From JAEUSF01 sp964484145 (lineage in GTDB: Bacteria > Patescibacteriota > Doudnabacteria > UBA920), in the NCBI GenBank assembly GCA_964484145.1, contig CAZAED010000018.1, positions 1-27,552 on the forward strand: 27,552 bases of DNA. Reading direction: 5' to 3'. Positions 21,973 through 27,552 of this stretch are shown here, piece by piece. The notes beneath the pieces were generated by a model, which made no database searches, was not told the DNA's origin, and worked only from the letters and a program-made list of their open reading frames with translations. Each line of letters starts with the position of its first letter. Position 1 is the first letter of the stretch. The position numbers were made by a program, and so were the translations under genes.

Positions 21973-22377
21973 ATGAAATCCGAAAATTCAGATTTATATA
22001 TAAACATACTTCGCTACGCTTATAAAAAAAGTGAAGGATTCACGCTTATCGAACTAAAGAAAGATTTAAGTTTGGGCGATGAGCATTTTGCATTTTTATG
22101 GAATGATTTGCATTATTCTAAATTATTTACAAAAACTAATAAATATCGAATTCCTAATAATCAAGATTGGAATAATGAGGTTTTGTTATTGTCTTTTGAA
22201 GGAAGATTTAAGTTAGTAGAATACGACCAGTTAGAAGAAGCTAAGGAATCGGGCAAAAAAGCAACAATTATAGCAATCATCGCTATTCTTATTTCAATTG
22301 CCGTCGCATTTTATCAAATTGTTATTCCCCAAGAAGTGGTTGTAAAAAATAGTCCTTTTATGTATTTTAAACGTTAA
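21973..22377 (+). CDS. Winged-helix-like protein with C-terminal membrane segment, unknown function
   Basis: 134 aa from ATG 21973, with GGAG 12 nt upstream and TATAAT at 21923-21928 as likely -10. Residues 1-85 look helical then strand-turn, compatible with a small winged-helix fold (ILRYAYKKSEGFTLIELKKD, YSKLFTKTNKYRI, VLLLSFEGRFKLVEYDQLEE). A membrane segment at 97-118 (ATIIAIIAILISIAVAFYQI) is followed by a short basic tail. I do not recognise a named family. The layout resembles short accessory proteins found beside phage-defence and mobile genes. Codon use is plain AT-rich (gat, att, ttt) and differs from the core genes. The next gene starts 6 nt after the stop, so the two form one operon. 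Confidence 0.7.
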   Translation: MKSENSDLYINILRYAYKKSEGFTLIELKKDLSLGDEHFAFLWNDLHYSKLFTKTNKYRIPNNQDWNNEVLLLSFEGRFKLVEYDQLEEAKESGKKATIIAIIAILISIAVAFYQIVIPQEVVVKNSPFMYFKR

Positions 22378-22383
22378 TTATTT

Positions 22384-22968
22384 ATGCTTGATGAAAATAA
22401 CCTAAAGCCAACTGAACCAGAAAGGCAGTTTTTGAATTTAGCTTATAATAAATTTTATGACATCTTCGATGAGATTATGGACGAAAAATTTTGGGAACGA
22501 GACTCTTATTTCCGATTATCTAAAATTAGAGAATGTTTTTCTATTTATTCAGAATTGACTCACTATGAACCCATACAGTATGTTTTTGATTATATTGGAA
22601 AAACTAGGCCTCCGATGGAAGCTAAGATAGGAAAGGAACTTTTTATCTTTATCAGAAATTTACTCATTCATTTTCCATTCTTTGATAGTTGGGATAATTT
22701 TTATATAAATAAAGATTTAGTTAACTGGGCAAAGGAAGGAATGTCAATGGATAAATTTTTGAATGAATATAAAGATAAAGGCGAAGTTAAATATAGATTT
22801 TGGGAAGAGGGTAAAAAATTAATGACATACCTTAGCATAAATTTTCCTAAAGATTATAAAAATAACTCAAAAATTTACCTAAAGGATATACTGAAAGAGA
22901 AAGAAGGCGTAAAGTTTTCTGTGATTTTTATGAAGAATGTTCTGAATACACAGATTGAAAATCCTTAA
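22384..22968 (+). CDS. Candidate HEPN-type ribonuclease or related all-helical protein
   Basis: 194 aa, rich in helix-forming and aromatic residues (many F, Y, W). At residues 91-96 is RNLLIH, an R-x4-H motif with Asn after Arg, which is the active-site pattern of HEPN ribonucleases. It sits in a hydrophobic helix (ELFIFIRNLLIHFPFFDSWD), as expected. The flanking segments are DIFDEIMDEKFWERDSYFRL near the start and YRFWEEGKKLMTYLSINFP later. HEPN proteins are typically RNA-cleaving toxins of toxin-antitoxin, abortive-infection or CRISPR-linked systems. The assignment rests on one motif, and the protein may be a helical protein of another kind. It is translated with the membrane winged-helix-like gene, in the tRNA-linked AT-rich segment; a partner role is inference. 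Confidence 0.6.
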   Translation: MLDENNLKPTEPERQFLNLAYNKFYDIFDEIMDEKFWERDSYFRLSKIRECFSIYSELTHYEPIQYVFDYIGKTRPPMEAKIGKELFIFIRNLLIHFPFFDSWDNFYINKDLVNWAKEGMSMDKFLNEYKDKGEVKYRFWEEGKKLMTYLSINFPKDYKNNSKIYLKDILKEKEGVKFSVIFMKNVLNTQIENP

Positions 22969-23079
22969 TTTATTAAAATACTGTATAGTTGTTGTAAACT
23001 AAAGTTTTCAACCTTCATAGGTAACCATCTGAAATTAGGTAGTTATAAATTTCTCTTACCAAAGCCAAATAAGTTTTCC

Positions 23080-23109
23080 ACCCGTACAGAGCGGGTCTAC
23101 CAAAGAAAA
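23080..23109 (+). other. Third tRNA-3'-end-like module (possible attachment scar)
   Basis: ACCCG-TACAGAG-CGGGT (23080-23096) is a hairpin with the 5-bp stem and 7-nt loop of a T arm. It is followed at once by CTACCAAAGAAAA (23097-23109), identical over 13 nt to the end of tRNA-Glu and its trailer. Most of the acceptor stem is missing. About 1.3 kb of distinct DNA with two genes lies between this and the second module. Confidence 0.55.
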
Positions 23110-23139
23110 AACTCCATGCTAATGGAGTTTTTTCTTTGT
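23099..23139 (+). terminator. Terminator closing the tRNA-linked segment
   Basis: CAAAGAAAAAACTCCAT (23101-23117) pairs with ATGGAGTTTTTTCTTTG (23122-23138) around GCTA, a stem of 17 bp. Confidence 0.85.
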
Positions 23140-23163
23140 ACGGCAATTAACCTAAGGTATAAT
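23135..23163 (+). promoter_or_regulatory. Probable promoter of the M23 peptidase gene
   Basis: Perfect TATAAT at 23158-23163 with a poor -35 (TTTGTA, 23135-23140, spacer 17). The roughly 100-nt leader contains a CCCAC/GTGGG hairpin and AT-rich sequence. Confidence 0.5.
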
Positions 23164-23271
23164 ACCAATACCCACCAAATTTTGTGGGAAAATTAACAAA
23201 ATAGTTTCTTTTATACTAATTTTTATTAAATTAATATTTGCCTTCAGTTTGGGCAAAATTTAGGCGGGTAA

Positions 23272-23958
23272 ATGATTAAAAAAATAATTGGAATTATAGT
23301 TTGTGTTTTGCTTTTGTATGGTTTGTATACATACCAGCTTAAACGAGAGGCAAATATTCAGCCTGAGCCTGTTACATTAACAGAAACCACGCCTACTCCC
23401 TCCCCCACAAAATCAGAAGAACCTACGTCCACGCCTACTATAAATACCGAATGGCAGTTCCCTATTTCAGACGCGGCGGGTAGGGTGAGCAAAAAACCTT
23501 TTGGCATTTATATTACAAAACAAAACTCACCTATTCAGCCGGAAAAATTTAGTGGGTACCATACCGGGGTAGATTTTGAAGTTACGGACAATGAGCAAAA
23601 TTCCGATGTTGAAATAAAAGCAATTTGCAACGGGCCTATACTATTAAAAAAATGGGCAACAGGTTACGGCGGCGTTGCTTCACAGAAGTGTAATTTAAAT
23701 AGCGAAGATGTTACAGTAATTTATGGCCACTTAAATATAGACAGTGTTAAAAATAATCCGCCAGCTGGCGGAGGTGACGAGTTAAAGGCTGGCGATGTTT
23801 TGGGGATTTTAGGCAAAGGTTATAGCACCGAAACCGACGGCGAAAGAAAACATTTACACTTAGCTATACACAAAGGCCCAGGCGTAAATATTTTAGGTTA
23901 CGTACAAAACAAAGCAGACTTACAAAACTGGATGGATGCTATGACTGTTTTAAAATAA
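23272..23958 (+). CDS. Membrane-anchored M23 (LytM-type) zinc metallopeptidase
   Basis: 228 aa. The N-terminal membrane segment (residues 4-20) is followed by a Pro/Thr/Ser linker to about 58 and an M23 domain from about 60 to 215. Zinc ligands are H97 and D101 (YHTGVD) and H196 of the HxH motif (KHLHLAIH, H194/H196), with YGHL (H152) as the other catalytic His. It cleaves peptide crosslinks of peptidoglycan, outside the membrane. Residues 162-167 (around PPAGGG) are encoded by a perfect 16-bp palindrome, TCCGCCAGCTGGCGGA at 23757-23772, in a surface loop. The likely promoter is at 23135-23163. The GIY-YIG gene starts 4 nt after the stop. Confidence 0.9.
   Translation: MIKKIIGIIVCVLLLYGLYTYQLKREANIQPEPVTLTETTPTPSPTKSEEPTSTPTINTEWQFPISDAAGRVSKKPFGIYITKQNSPIQPEKFSGYHTGVDFEVTDNEQNSDVEIKAICNGPILLKKWATGYGGVASQKCNLNSEDVTVIYGHLNIDSVKNNPPAGGGDELKAGDVLGILGKGYSTETDGERKHLHLAIHKGPGVNILGYVQNKADLQNWMDAMTVLK
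23757..23772 (+). repeat. Perfect 16-bp palindrome inside the M23 coding region
   Basis: TCCGCCAGCTGGCGGA reads in frame and carries the same TCCGCC/GGCGGA ends as the dispersed 30-bp repeats. Confidence 0.7.
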
Positions 23959-23962
23959 ATAT

Positions 23963-24226
23963 ATGTACTATTTTTACATTTTAAAATGCAAAGACAAAAG
24001 CCTTTACTGCGGCTATACGAACGACCTAAAAAACCGCGAGCAAGTCCACAACTTCGGCAAAGGCTCTAAATACGTAAGAAGCCGGGGTGGCGGTAAAATT
24101 ATTTATAGTGAAAAATTTAGAAGCAAAAGCAAAGCTTTAAAGCGGGAAATTGAGGTAAAAAAATGGTCAAAAACAAAAAAGTTAGCCTTAATTAAAGCAA
24201 GAAAACAACCTATTTTAAAGCCATAA
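23963..24226 (+). CDS. GIY-YIG nuclease superfamily protein
   Basis: 87 aa, the usual size of single-domain UvrC-type GIY-YIG proteins. The core begins YYFYILKCKDKSLYCGYTND, where the usual GIY and YIG become FYI and YCG. The helix with conserved Arg (LKNREQVHNFGKGSKYVRSR) and the conserved Glu region (KALKREIEVKKWSKTKK) follow. This group (YhbQ-like) consists of small DNA endonucleases or structure-specific nucleases of poorly known role. It starts 4 nt past the M23 stop and may be co-transcribed. Confidence 0.85.
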   Translation: MYYFYILKCKDKSLYCGYTNDLKNREQVHNFGKGSKYVRSRGGGKIIYSEKFRSKSKALKREIEVKKWSKTKKLALIKARKQPILKP

Positions 24227-24263
24227 ACATTCTGATATACTTAACTAATATTAACTACTAATT

Positions 24264-24298
24264 TCCGCCTAAAAGCGGATACCTCTAAAGGCGGACAA
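24264..24298 (-). repeat. TTGTCCGCC...GGCGGA palindromic repeat, diverged copy
   Basis: Outer arms TCCGCCT (24264-24270) and AGGCGGA (24289-24295). Read on the minus strand it starts TTGTCCGCC like the other copies, but the interior differs. It lies in the spacer before the sensor-like gene. Confidence 0.65.
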
Positions 24299-24321
24299 AC
24301 CCCCTCTAGGAAAATATAAAT

Positions 24322-24924
24322 ATGACCCACGCAAATACATCGAAATTGGCCTTTGGCCTTTGGCTTCCTGTTGCCTTAACGGCAATTTTACTAACTGGTT
24401 TTAGCTACTGGTCGGTTCAGCAAAATTACAGACTAAGCGCAAACGACCCGCAAGCACAAACTGCAACAGAATCTGTAAAAGATTTAGGCCAGGTAGACGA
24501 CTTAAATGCTATTGGTCCAAACTTAGGTAAAATAGATATTAGCCAAACCTCTAACCCGTTTTTAGTAATATATGACGACAGTGGTAAACCGGTAATTGGA
24601 AATGGTTATTTAGACGATAAATTACCGACTTTACCGGCAGGCGTATTTGCCACTGCAAAAAAAATGTCTGACAACCGCTTTACTTGGCAACCAAAAAATT
24701 CTTTACGCTTTGCCGCCGTACTAAAACACTACACCGGTAAACAAAATGGTTTTATTTTAGTCGCTCGAAGCTTAAATGAAACAGACAAAAGAATTGGCCT
24801 CTTAACCAAAGGCGCAGGTCTAGCGTTGCTTTTAATTTTAATTGTAAGCTTTATATGGTCATGGATGCTGGCTAAATTTATAGTTAAACATTTTGCCAGT
24901 CATGACCACAGCCACTCTGCCTAA
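24322..24924 (+). CDS. Two-segment membrane protein with extracytoplasmic sensor-like domain
   Basis: 200 aa. TM1 spans about residues 10-27 (AFGLWLPVALTAILLTGF) and TM2 about 163-185 (KGAGLALLLILIVSFIWSWM). Between them lie about 130 residues with a PAS/Cache-like strand pattern (PFLVIYDDSGKPVIGNGYLD, RFAAVLKHYTGKQNGFILVA). The C-terminal tail is short and His-rich (HFASHDHSHSA). The domain resembles histidine-kinase sensor regions but no kinase follows, so it may present a ligand-binding domain to a partner. A TAGGA sequence lies about 10 nt before ATG 24322. The next gene (DedA) starts on the base after the stop codon, implying co-translation. Confidence 0.7.
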   Translation: MTHANTSKLAFGLWLPVALTAILLTGFSYWSVQQNYRLSANDPQAQTATESVKDLGQVDDLNAIGPNLGKIDISQTSNPFLVIYDDSGKPVIGNGYLDDKLPTLPAGVFATAKKMSDNRFTWQPKNSLRFAAVLKHYTGKQNGFILVARSLNETDKRIGLLTKGAGLALLLILIVSFIWSWMLAKFIVKHFASHDHSHSA

Positions 24925-25512
24925 ATGGATTCCCTATTCCAATCATTCCTAGTCTGGATACATTCCTCTCGCTATATTCTATTGTTTCTAGGCTCTATTG
25001 TGGAAGGCCCGGTGTTAATGTTAACTTCCGGTTTCTTTATACGCTTAGGTCAACTAGAGCTAATCCCCGCTTATTTTACTTTAATGGGCGGGGATTTTGC
25101 CGCCGATATGATTTGGTACACAGTGGGCCGTCATGGGGCGCGAAAATTAATAGACAAGTTCGGACATTTCTTTAACATAACCCCGGAAATAATTGCTAAA
25201 ATAGAAAAACGCTTTCATACCTACCACGCAAGAATTTTGTTTATTTCCAAAATAACCATGGGTTTTGGATTTGCGCTGGCTACACTTTTGGTAGCCGGCA
25301 TGCTAAAAGTCCCCTTAAAAAAATACGCACTGCTAAACTTAGCAGGCGGGTTTATTTGGACTGCCCTACTTTTAACCTTAGGCTACTTCTTTGGCAACGT
25401 GTATACTTTAGTAGCAAAACCTTTCCGCGTTGTTTTTATTGTGTTATTGATAATTTTAATATTCACGGCTTTGTGGGCCATAAATAGGTATTTGGTTAAG
25501 AAAGAAATATAG
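24925..25512 (+). CDS. DedA/VTT-domain membrane protein
   Basis: 195 aa with four to five membrane segments. DedA (SNARE-associated, VTT) features: FLGSIVEGPVLMLTSGFFIR (re-entrant region with conserved Glu), GGDFAADMIWYTVGRHGARK, ITPEIIAKIEKRFHTYHARI, and LVAGMLKVPLKKY. The usual Arg-rich FxGRFxPxxR region is replaced by ISKITMGFGFALA, so it belongs to a divergent subgroup. DedA proteins are lipid transporters or scramblases supporting membrane homeostasis, including undecaprenyl phosphate flipping in some. The start abuts the stop of the preceding sensor-like gene. The TAG stop is followed by a heptamer array. Confidence 0.88.
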   Translation: MDSLFQSFLVWIHSSRYILLFLGSIVEGPVLMLTSGFFIRLGQLELIPAYFTLMGGDFAADMIWYTVGRHGARKLIDKFGHFFNITPEIIAKIEKRFHTYHARILFISKITMGFGFALATLLVAGMLKVPLKKYALLNLAGGFIWTALLLTLGYFFGNVYTLVAKPFRVVFIVLLIILIFTALWAINRYLVKKEI

Positions 25513-25515
25513 GCA

Positions 25516-25590
25516 ATAGTAACGAGTTACGGGTGTCGGGTGACAAGTAAAGGCGCCCTCGTAACCCGTTACTCGTCACCCTTCACTACA
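25516..25590 (+). repeat. Facing heptamer arrays between dedA and the glycosyltransferase
   Basis: TTACGGG/TGTCGGG/TGACAAG units face CTCGTAA/CCCGTTA/CTCGTCA units across AGGCGCCCT. GC content is higher than in the other arrays but the period is still 7. The array runs up to the ATG at 25591 and shares units with the tsaD insert at 27219-27252. Confidence 0.75.
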
Positions 25591-26310
25591 ATGATCTCTA
25601 TAATAATCCCAACTCTCAACGAAGAAAAAATATTGGAAAAAACCCTAAAGGCTTTAACTCCCCTGTCTTTAGAGCACGAAATTATTGTCTCGGACGGCGG
25701 CAGCACGGATAAAACTGTACAAATTGCGGAAAAATACGCTGGGCGTGTAGTAAAAAATGAAAACGGATTGAAACAAAACATTGCTCTTGGCAGAAATTTG
25801 GGCGCAAAAGTAGCCAATGGCGAATATTTAGTTTTCTTAGATGCCGATGTAGAAATTCCGGATATTAATAACTTCTTTCAAAAAGCTGTTAACTTATTTA
25901 AACAACAAAAAGACCTTGTTGGCCTAACAGTATTTTTAAAGGTGTTTCCCGAGCACGCAACACTAGCCGACAAATTCTTTTTTCAGCTTGTAAATACTGT
26001 TCACTATATAGCAAATAACTGGCTTAAAACAGGTTCTGCTTCAGGCGAATTTCAAATGATACAGGCTAAAGCCTTTAAAGAAATTGGCGGGTACGACGAA
26101 CGTTTAGTTATAGGCGAAGACAACCGTATGTTTTCAAAACTAGCTGACATTGGCAAAACTAGGGTAGAAACCGGCCTACATGTACTTCATACCTCTAGAC
26201 GCGCGCATAAAACCGGCTGGGCGCAGCTCTTGTCTTTATGGATGTTAAATAATATTTGGAACCAAATTTTCAAACGCTCCTTTAGTAAGGAATGGAAAGT
26301 AATAAGATAA
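25591..26310 (+). CDS. Family 2 glycosyltransferase
   Basis: 239 aa from ATG 25591 (MISIIIPTLNEEKILEKTL). An in-frame ATG at 25540 lies in the heptamer array and is rejected. GT-A fold landmarks: SIIIPTLNEE at the start, IIVSDGGSTDKT (nucleotide binding), VFLDADVEIP (DxD metal motif), GEFQMIQAKAFKEIGGYDER, and LVIGEDNRMFSKL (acidic catalytic region). No membrane segment is evident. It transfers a sugar from a nucleotide donor to a surface or lipid acceptor; the substrate is unknown. It ends at a strong terminator (26346-26382). Confidence 0.9.
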   Translation: MISIIIPTLNEEKILEKTLKALTPLSLEHEIIVSDGGSTDKTVQIAEKYAGRVVKNENGLKQNIALGRNLGAKVANGEYLVFLDADVEIPDINNFFQKAVNLFKQQKDLVGLTVFLKVFPEHATLADKFFFQLVNTVHYIANNWLKTGSASGEFQMIQAKAFKEIGGYDERLVIGEDNRMFSKLADIGKTRVETGLHVLHTSRRAHKTGWAQLLSLWMLNNIWNQIFKRSFSKEWKVIR

Positions 26311-26345
26311 AAAGAGGCTGGCGGATAGCTCGGTTAGGGTTAAAT

Positions 26346-26382
26346 TTAAAAAGCATTATTGTTGAGCAATAATGCTTTTTAA
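26346..26382. terminator. Terminator after the glycosyltransferase gene
   Basis: AAAAAGCATTATTG (26348-26361) TTGAG CAATAATGCTTTTT (26367-26380), a perfect 14-bp stem, extended by AT pairs. Confidence 0.88.
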
Positions 26383-26383
26383 A

Positions 26384-26412
26384 TTGATGCTTTTAATAAT
26401 TTAAGCTAAAAT
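26384..26412 (+). promoter_or_regulatory. Promoter of queF-tsaD
   Basis: TTGATG (26384-26389), a 17-nt spacer and TAAAAT (26407-26412), 28 nt before ATG 26440. Confidence 0.65.
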
Positions 26413-26439
26413 AATGAAGTTATTAACATAATTACTTAT

Positions 26440-26910
26440 ATGGCCTTTAAATCTTTAGGAAAAAAAGTTAAGCTACCGACTAAACCGGATGTAAAAATTT
26501 TAGAAACTTTTAACAACCAGCATACCGATGCGCTATACTTGGTACCTTTAGTATGCACGGAATTTTCCGCCATTTGCCCCATAACTGGCCAGCCGGATTA
26601 CGCGAATTTAGAAATTGTTTATAGCCCCACAGTAAAAATGGTTGAGAGCAAATCTTTAAAACTCTATTTGTTTTCTTTTCGTAACCACGGCGAATTTCAC
26701 GAAGATGTTATAAACCGCATTTTTAAAGATTTATGGAATTTAATGAACCCGAAATTTATGCGCATAATAGGCAATTTTAATGTTCGAGGCGGCATTGCCA
26801 TAAAACCTTTGGTACAAAAATTCGGGCTTGGCATTAGTGCGGAAGAAAAACAAAGTTTAGCTGAAATGTTAAATAGTTGGGATAATAGCAAGAGAACAAT
26901 TAACAATTGA
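26440..26910 (+). CDS. queF: NADPH-dependent preQ0 reductase
   Basis: 156 aa, the short (unimodular, YkvM/Bacillus) QueF type. The QueF motif VESKSLKLYLFSFRNHG is intact. The catalytic residues C46 (SAIC-PITGQPD), D53, H87 and E88 (GEFHED) match Bacillus subtilis C55, D62, H96 and E97. It reduces the nitrile of preQ0 to preQ1 for queuosine in tRNA. Other queuosine genes are not in the window, so preQ0 may come from elsewhere or be salvaged. The last residues (RTINN) and TGA stop are encoded by an ACAATTA heptamer array that also starts tsaD; the two genes overlap by 3 bases within TTGA. Confidence 0.94.
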   Translation: MAFKSLGKKVKLPTKPDVKILETFNNQHTDALYLVPLVCTEFSAICPITGQPDYANLEIVYSPTVKMVESKSLKLYLFSFRNHGEFHEDVINRIFKDLWNLMNPKFMRIIGNFNVRGGIAIKPLVQKFGLGISAEEKQSLAEMLNSWDNSKRTINN

Positions 26911-26921
26911 CAATTAACAAC
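26894..26921 (+). repeat. Heptamer array at the queF-tsaD overlap
   Basis: Four period-7 units (ACAATTA, ACAATTG, ACAATTA, ACAACGG). They encode the last queF codons and the tsaD start and include the same TAACAATTGACAATTAAC context seen at ribF. Confidence 0.8.
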
Positions 26922-27552
26922 GGAAAAAAACTAATTTTAGCAATTGAAACCTCCTGCGATGAAACAGCGGCAGCGGTTTTGGAAATAAATTTGGAGGGGA
27001 AAACCCAAAAAGGTTTTTCCCCTTCCAACCCGGCTAAAGCCTCCTCCCCTTTCCAAAGTTTCAAAACTCGCGAAGTAAATTCGACGAGTTTTGAGCTATT
27101 AAACATAAAAACCTTATCATCCGTAGTTAAATCTCAAATTAAATTACATTCAAAAATGGGCGGCGTAGTACCCGAAGCCGCAGCCAGAGCGCACTTAAAA
27201 TACATTCGTCCCGTTGTTGACTCGTCACTAGCCACTAGTCACTCATCACTTTCCGATATTGACTACATTGCTGTTACCCAAGGACCGGGACTCTTACCTT
27301 CCCTTATGGTAGGCGTGGAGTTTGCTAAAGCACTTTCGTATGCGGCCAATATCCCAATAATCCCGGTTAACCATATGGCCGGACACCTTTATTCCCCTTT
27401 TGGGCAACTATCCACTGACAACTATCCACTGACAACTAATGTCTTTCCAATGATCGCGCTTATTGTTTCTGGCGGGCATACAATGATTGTGCTAATGAAA
27501 GATATAAAAAACTACCGCGTACTGGGGCAAACAGTGGACGACGCAGCGGGCG
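26907..27552 (+). CDS. tsaD: tRNA threonylcarbamoyladenosine synthase TsaD, N-terminal part
   Basis: 215 codons visible; the 3' end is outside the window. LILAIETSCDETAAAV is the N-terminal ATP-binding start, KLHSKMGGVVPEAAARAH follows, then DYIAVTQGPGLLPSLMVGV, the metal-site motif NHMAGHL (His-x3-His), and IALIVSGGHT. It catalyses t6A formation at A37 of ANN-decoding tRNAs. Start: TTG 26907 is the only conventional start after an in-frame TAA 6 nt upstream. The protein carries unusual in-frame extra segments: residues about 29-64 encoded by two palindromes (26993-27094), residues about 105-116 by a heptamer array, and residues about 167-178 by an exact 14-nt duplication. The core motifs remain intact, so it is probably functional. 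Confidence 0.93.
   Translation, partial: MTINNGKKLILAIETSCDETAAAVLEINLEGKTQKGFSPSNPAKASSPFQSFKTREVNSTSFELLNIKTLSSVVKSQIKLHSKMGGVVPEAAARAHLKYIRPVVDSSLATSHSSLSDIDYIAVTQGPGLLPSLMVGVEFAKALSYAANIPIIPVNHMAGHLYSPFGQLSTDNYPLTTNVFPMIALIVSGGHTMIVLMKDIKNYRVLGQTVDDAAG
26993..27094 (+). repeat. Two palindromes inserted in frame in tsaD
   Basis: First palindrome: GGAGGGGAAAACCC (26993-27006) with GGTTTTTCCCCTTCC (27012-27026). Second: TCAAAACTCG (27061-27070) with CGAGTTTTGA (27085-27094). Together they encode an extra, non-conserved peptide between the first two conserved blocks of TsaD. Confidence 0.75.
27219..27252 (+). repeat. GC-rich heptamer array inside tsaD
   Basis: Units GACTCGT, CACTAGC, CACTAGT, CACTCAT, of period 7, code for SSLATSHSSL. 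They occupy the place of the helix before DIDYIAVT and are similar to the arrays at 25516-25590. Confidence 0.75.
27405..27440 (+). repeat. Exact 14-nt tandem duplication inside tsaD
   Basis: CTATCCACTGACAA at 27408-27421 is repeated exactly at 27422-27435 (two heptamers each), continuing into CTAAT. It is read as LSTDNYPLTTN, a segment before FPMIALIVSGGHT not expected in TsaD. Confidence 0.8.

Noticed and set aside
21709..23139. An integrase or transposase in the tRNA-linked segment
   Set aside because: Neither of the two genes shows tyrosine or serine recombinase motifs, so an active mobile element is not claimed.
1..27552. Alternative genetic code with TGA as glycine (as in some CPR lineages)
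   Set aside because: queF, the muramidase-like gene, the half-TrxB gene and the 11356-11622 gene end normally at TGA, and no internal in-frame TGA is needed in any conserved gene.

Overview
This 27.5 kb window looks like chromosome from a Candidate Phyla Radiation (Patescibacteria) bacterium, probably Parcubacteria-like. That placement is inferred from gene content and style. The rpsF-ssb-rpsR-efp cluster sits beside ychF, genes are tightly packed with AT-rich codons, and most genes lack a clear Shine-Dalgarno sequence. An RND pump occurs without any outer-membrane partner, and the spacers carry abundant short palindromic and tandem repeats. TGA is used as a stop (queF, the muramidase-like gene, the 11356-11622 gene), so the genetic code is standard.

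Layout. 1-311 is the end of ychF. 366-812 (-) is a small foreign-looking membrane protein, divergent from the ribosomal cluster. 996-3203 (+) holds rpsF, ssb, rpsR and efp. 3289-11052 is a minus-strand block: an EEP phosphodiesterase-like protein, a large secreted Ig-like repeat protein, a FAD-only half of a thioredoxin-reductase-like enzyme, glutamate dehydrogenase, an EamA transporter, a stand-alone riboflavin kinase and thioredoxin reductase. 11356-11622 (+) is a second small foreign-looking membrane gene with a consensus promoter and a structured leader. 11820-14001 (-) holds an HtrA protease and a membrane-anchored muramidase-like protein. 14201-19289 (+) is an RND efflux pair (membrane fusion protein plus transporter). 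A small membrane protein and a convergent lactate permease follow. 21634-23139 is a tRNA-Glu gene followed by two decayed tRNA-3'-end-like modules that bracket two AT-rich genes, one of them a candidate HEPN ribonuclease. 23272-26310 (+) holds an M23 peptidase, a GIY-YIG protein, a sensor-like membrane protein, a DedA protein and a glycosyltransferase. The window ends with queF and the first part of tsaD.

The most unusual feature is what fills the spacers. Nearly every minus-block and many plus-block junctions carry degenerate 7-bp or 9-bp tandem arrays. These often face each other in inverted orientation around a terminator. They supply stop codons (efp, EEP, gdhA), TTG start codons (ribF, tsaD) and even coding sequence (tsaD). 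A second family, about 30 bp long with TTGTCCGCC...GGCGGA ends, is found in spacers, inside ssb in frame, inside a heptamer array, and inside a decayed tRNA-Glu 3' end where the intact tRNA gene gives the empty site.

Possible joint functions (inference): redox and flavin metabolism (trxB, flavokinase, half-TrxB, gdhA); cell-envelope work (HtrA, muramidase-like, M23, Ig-like surface protein, RND pump, DedA, GT2); tRNA modification (queF, tsaD); and a small accreted tRNA-linked island with a possible defence or toxin function.
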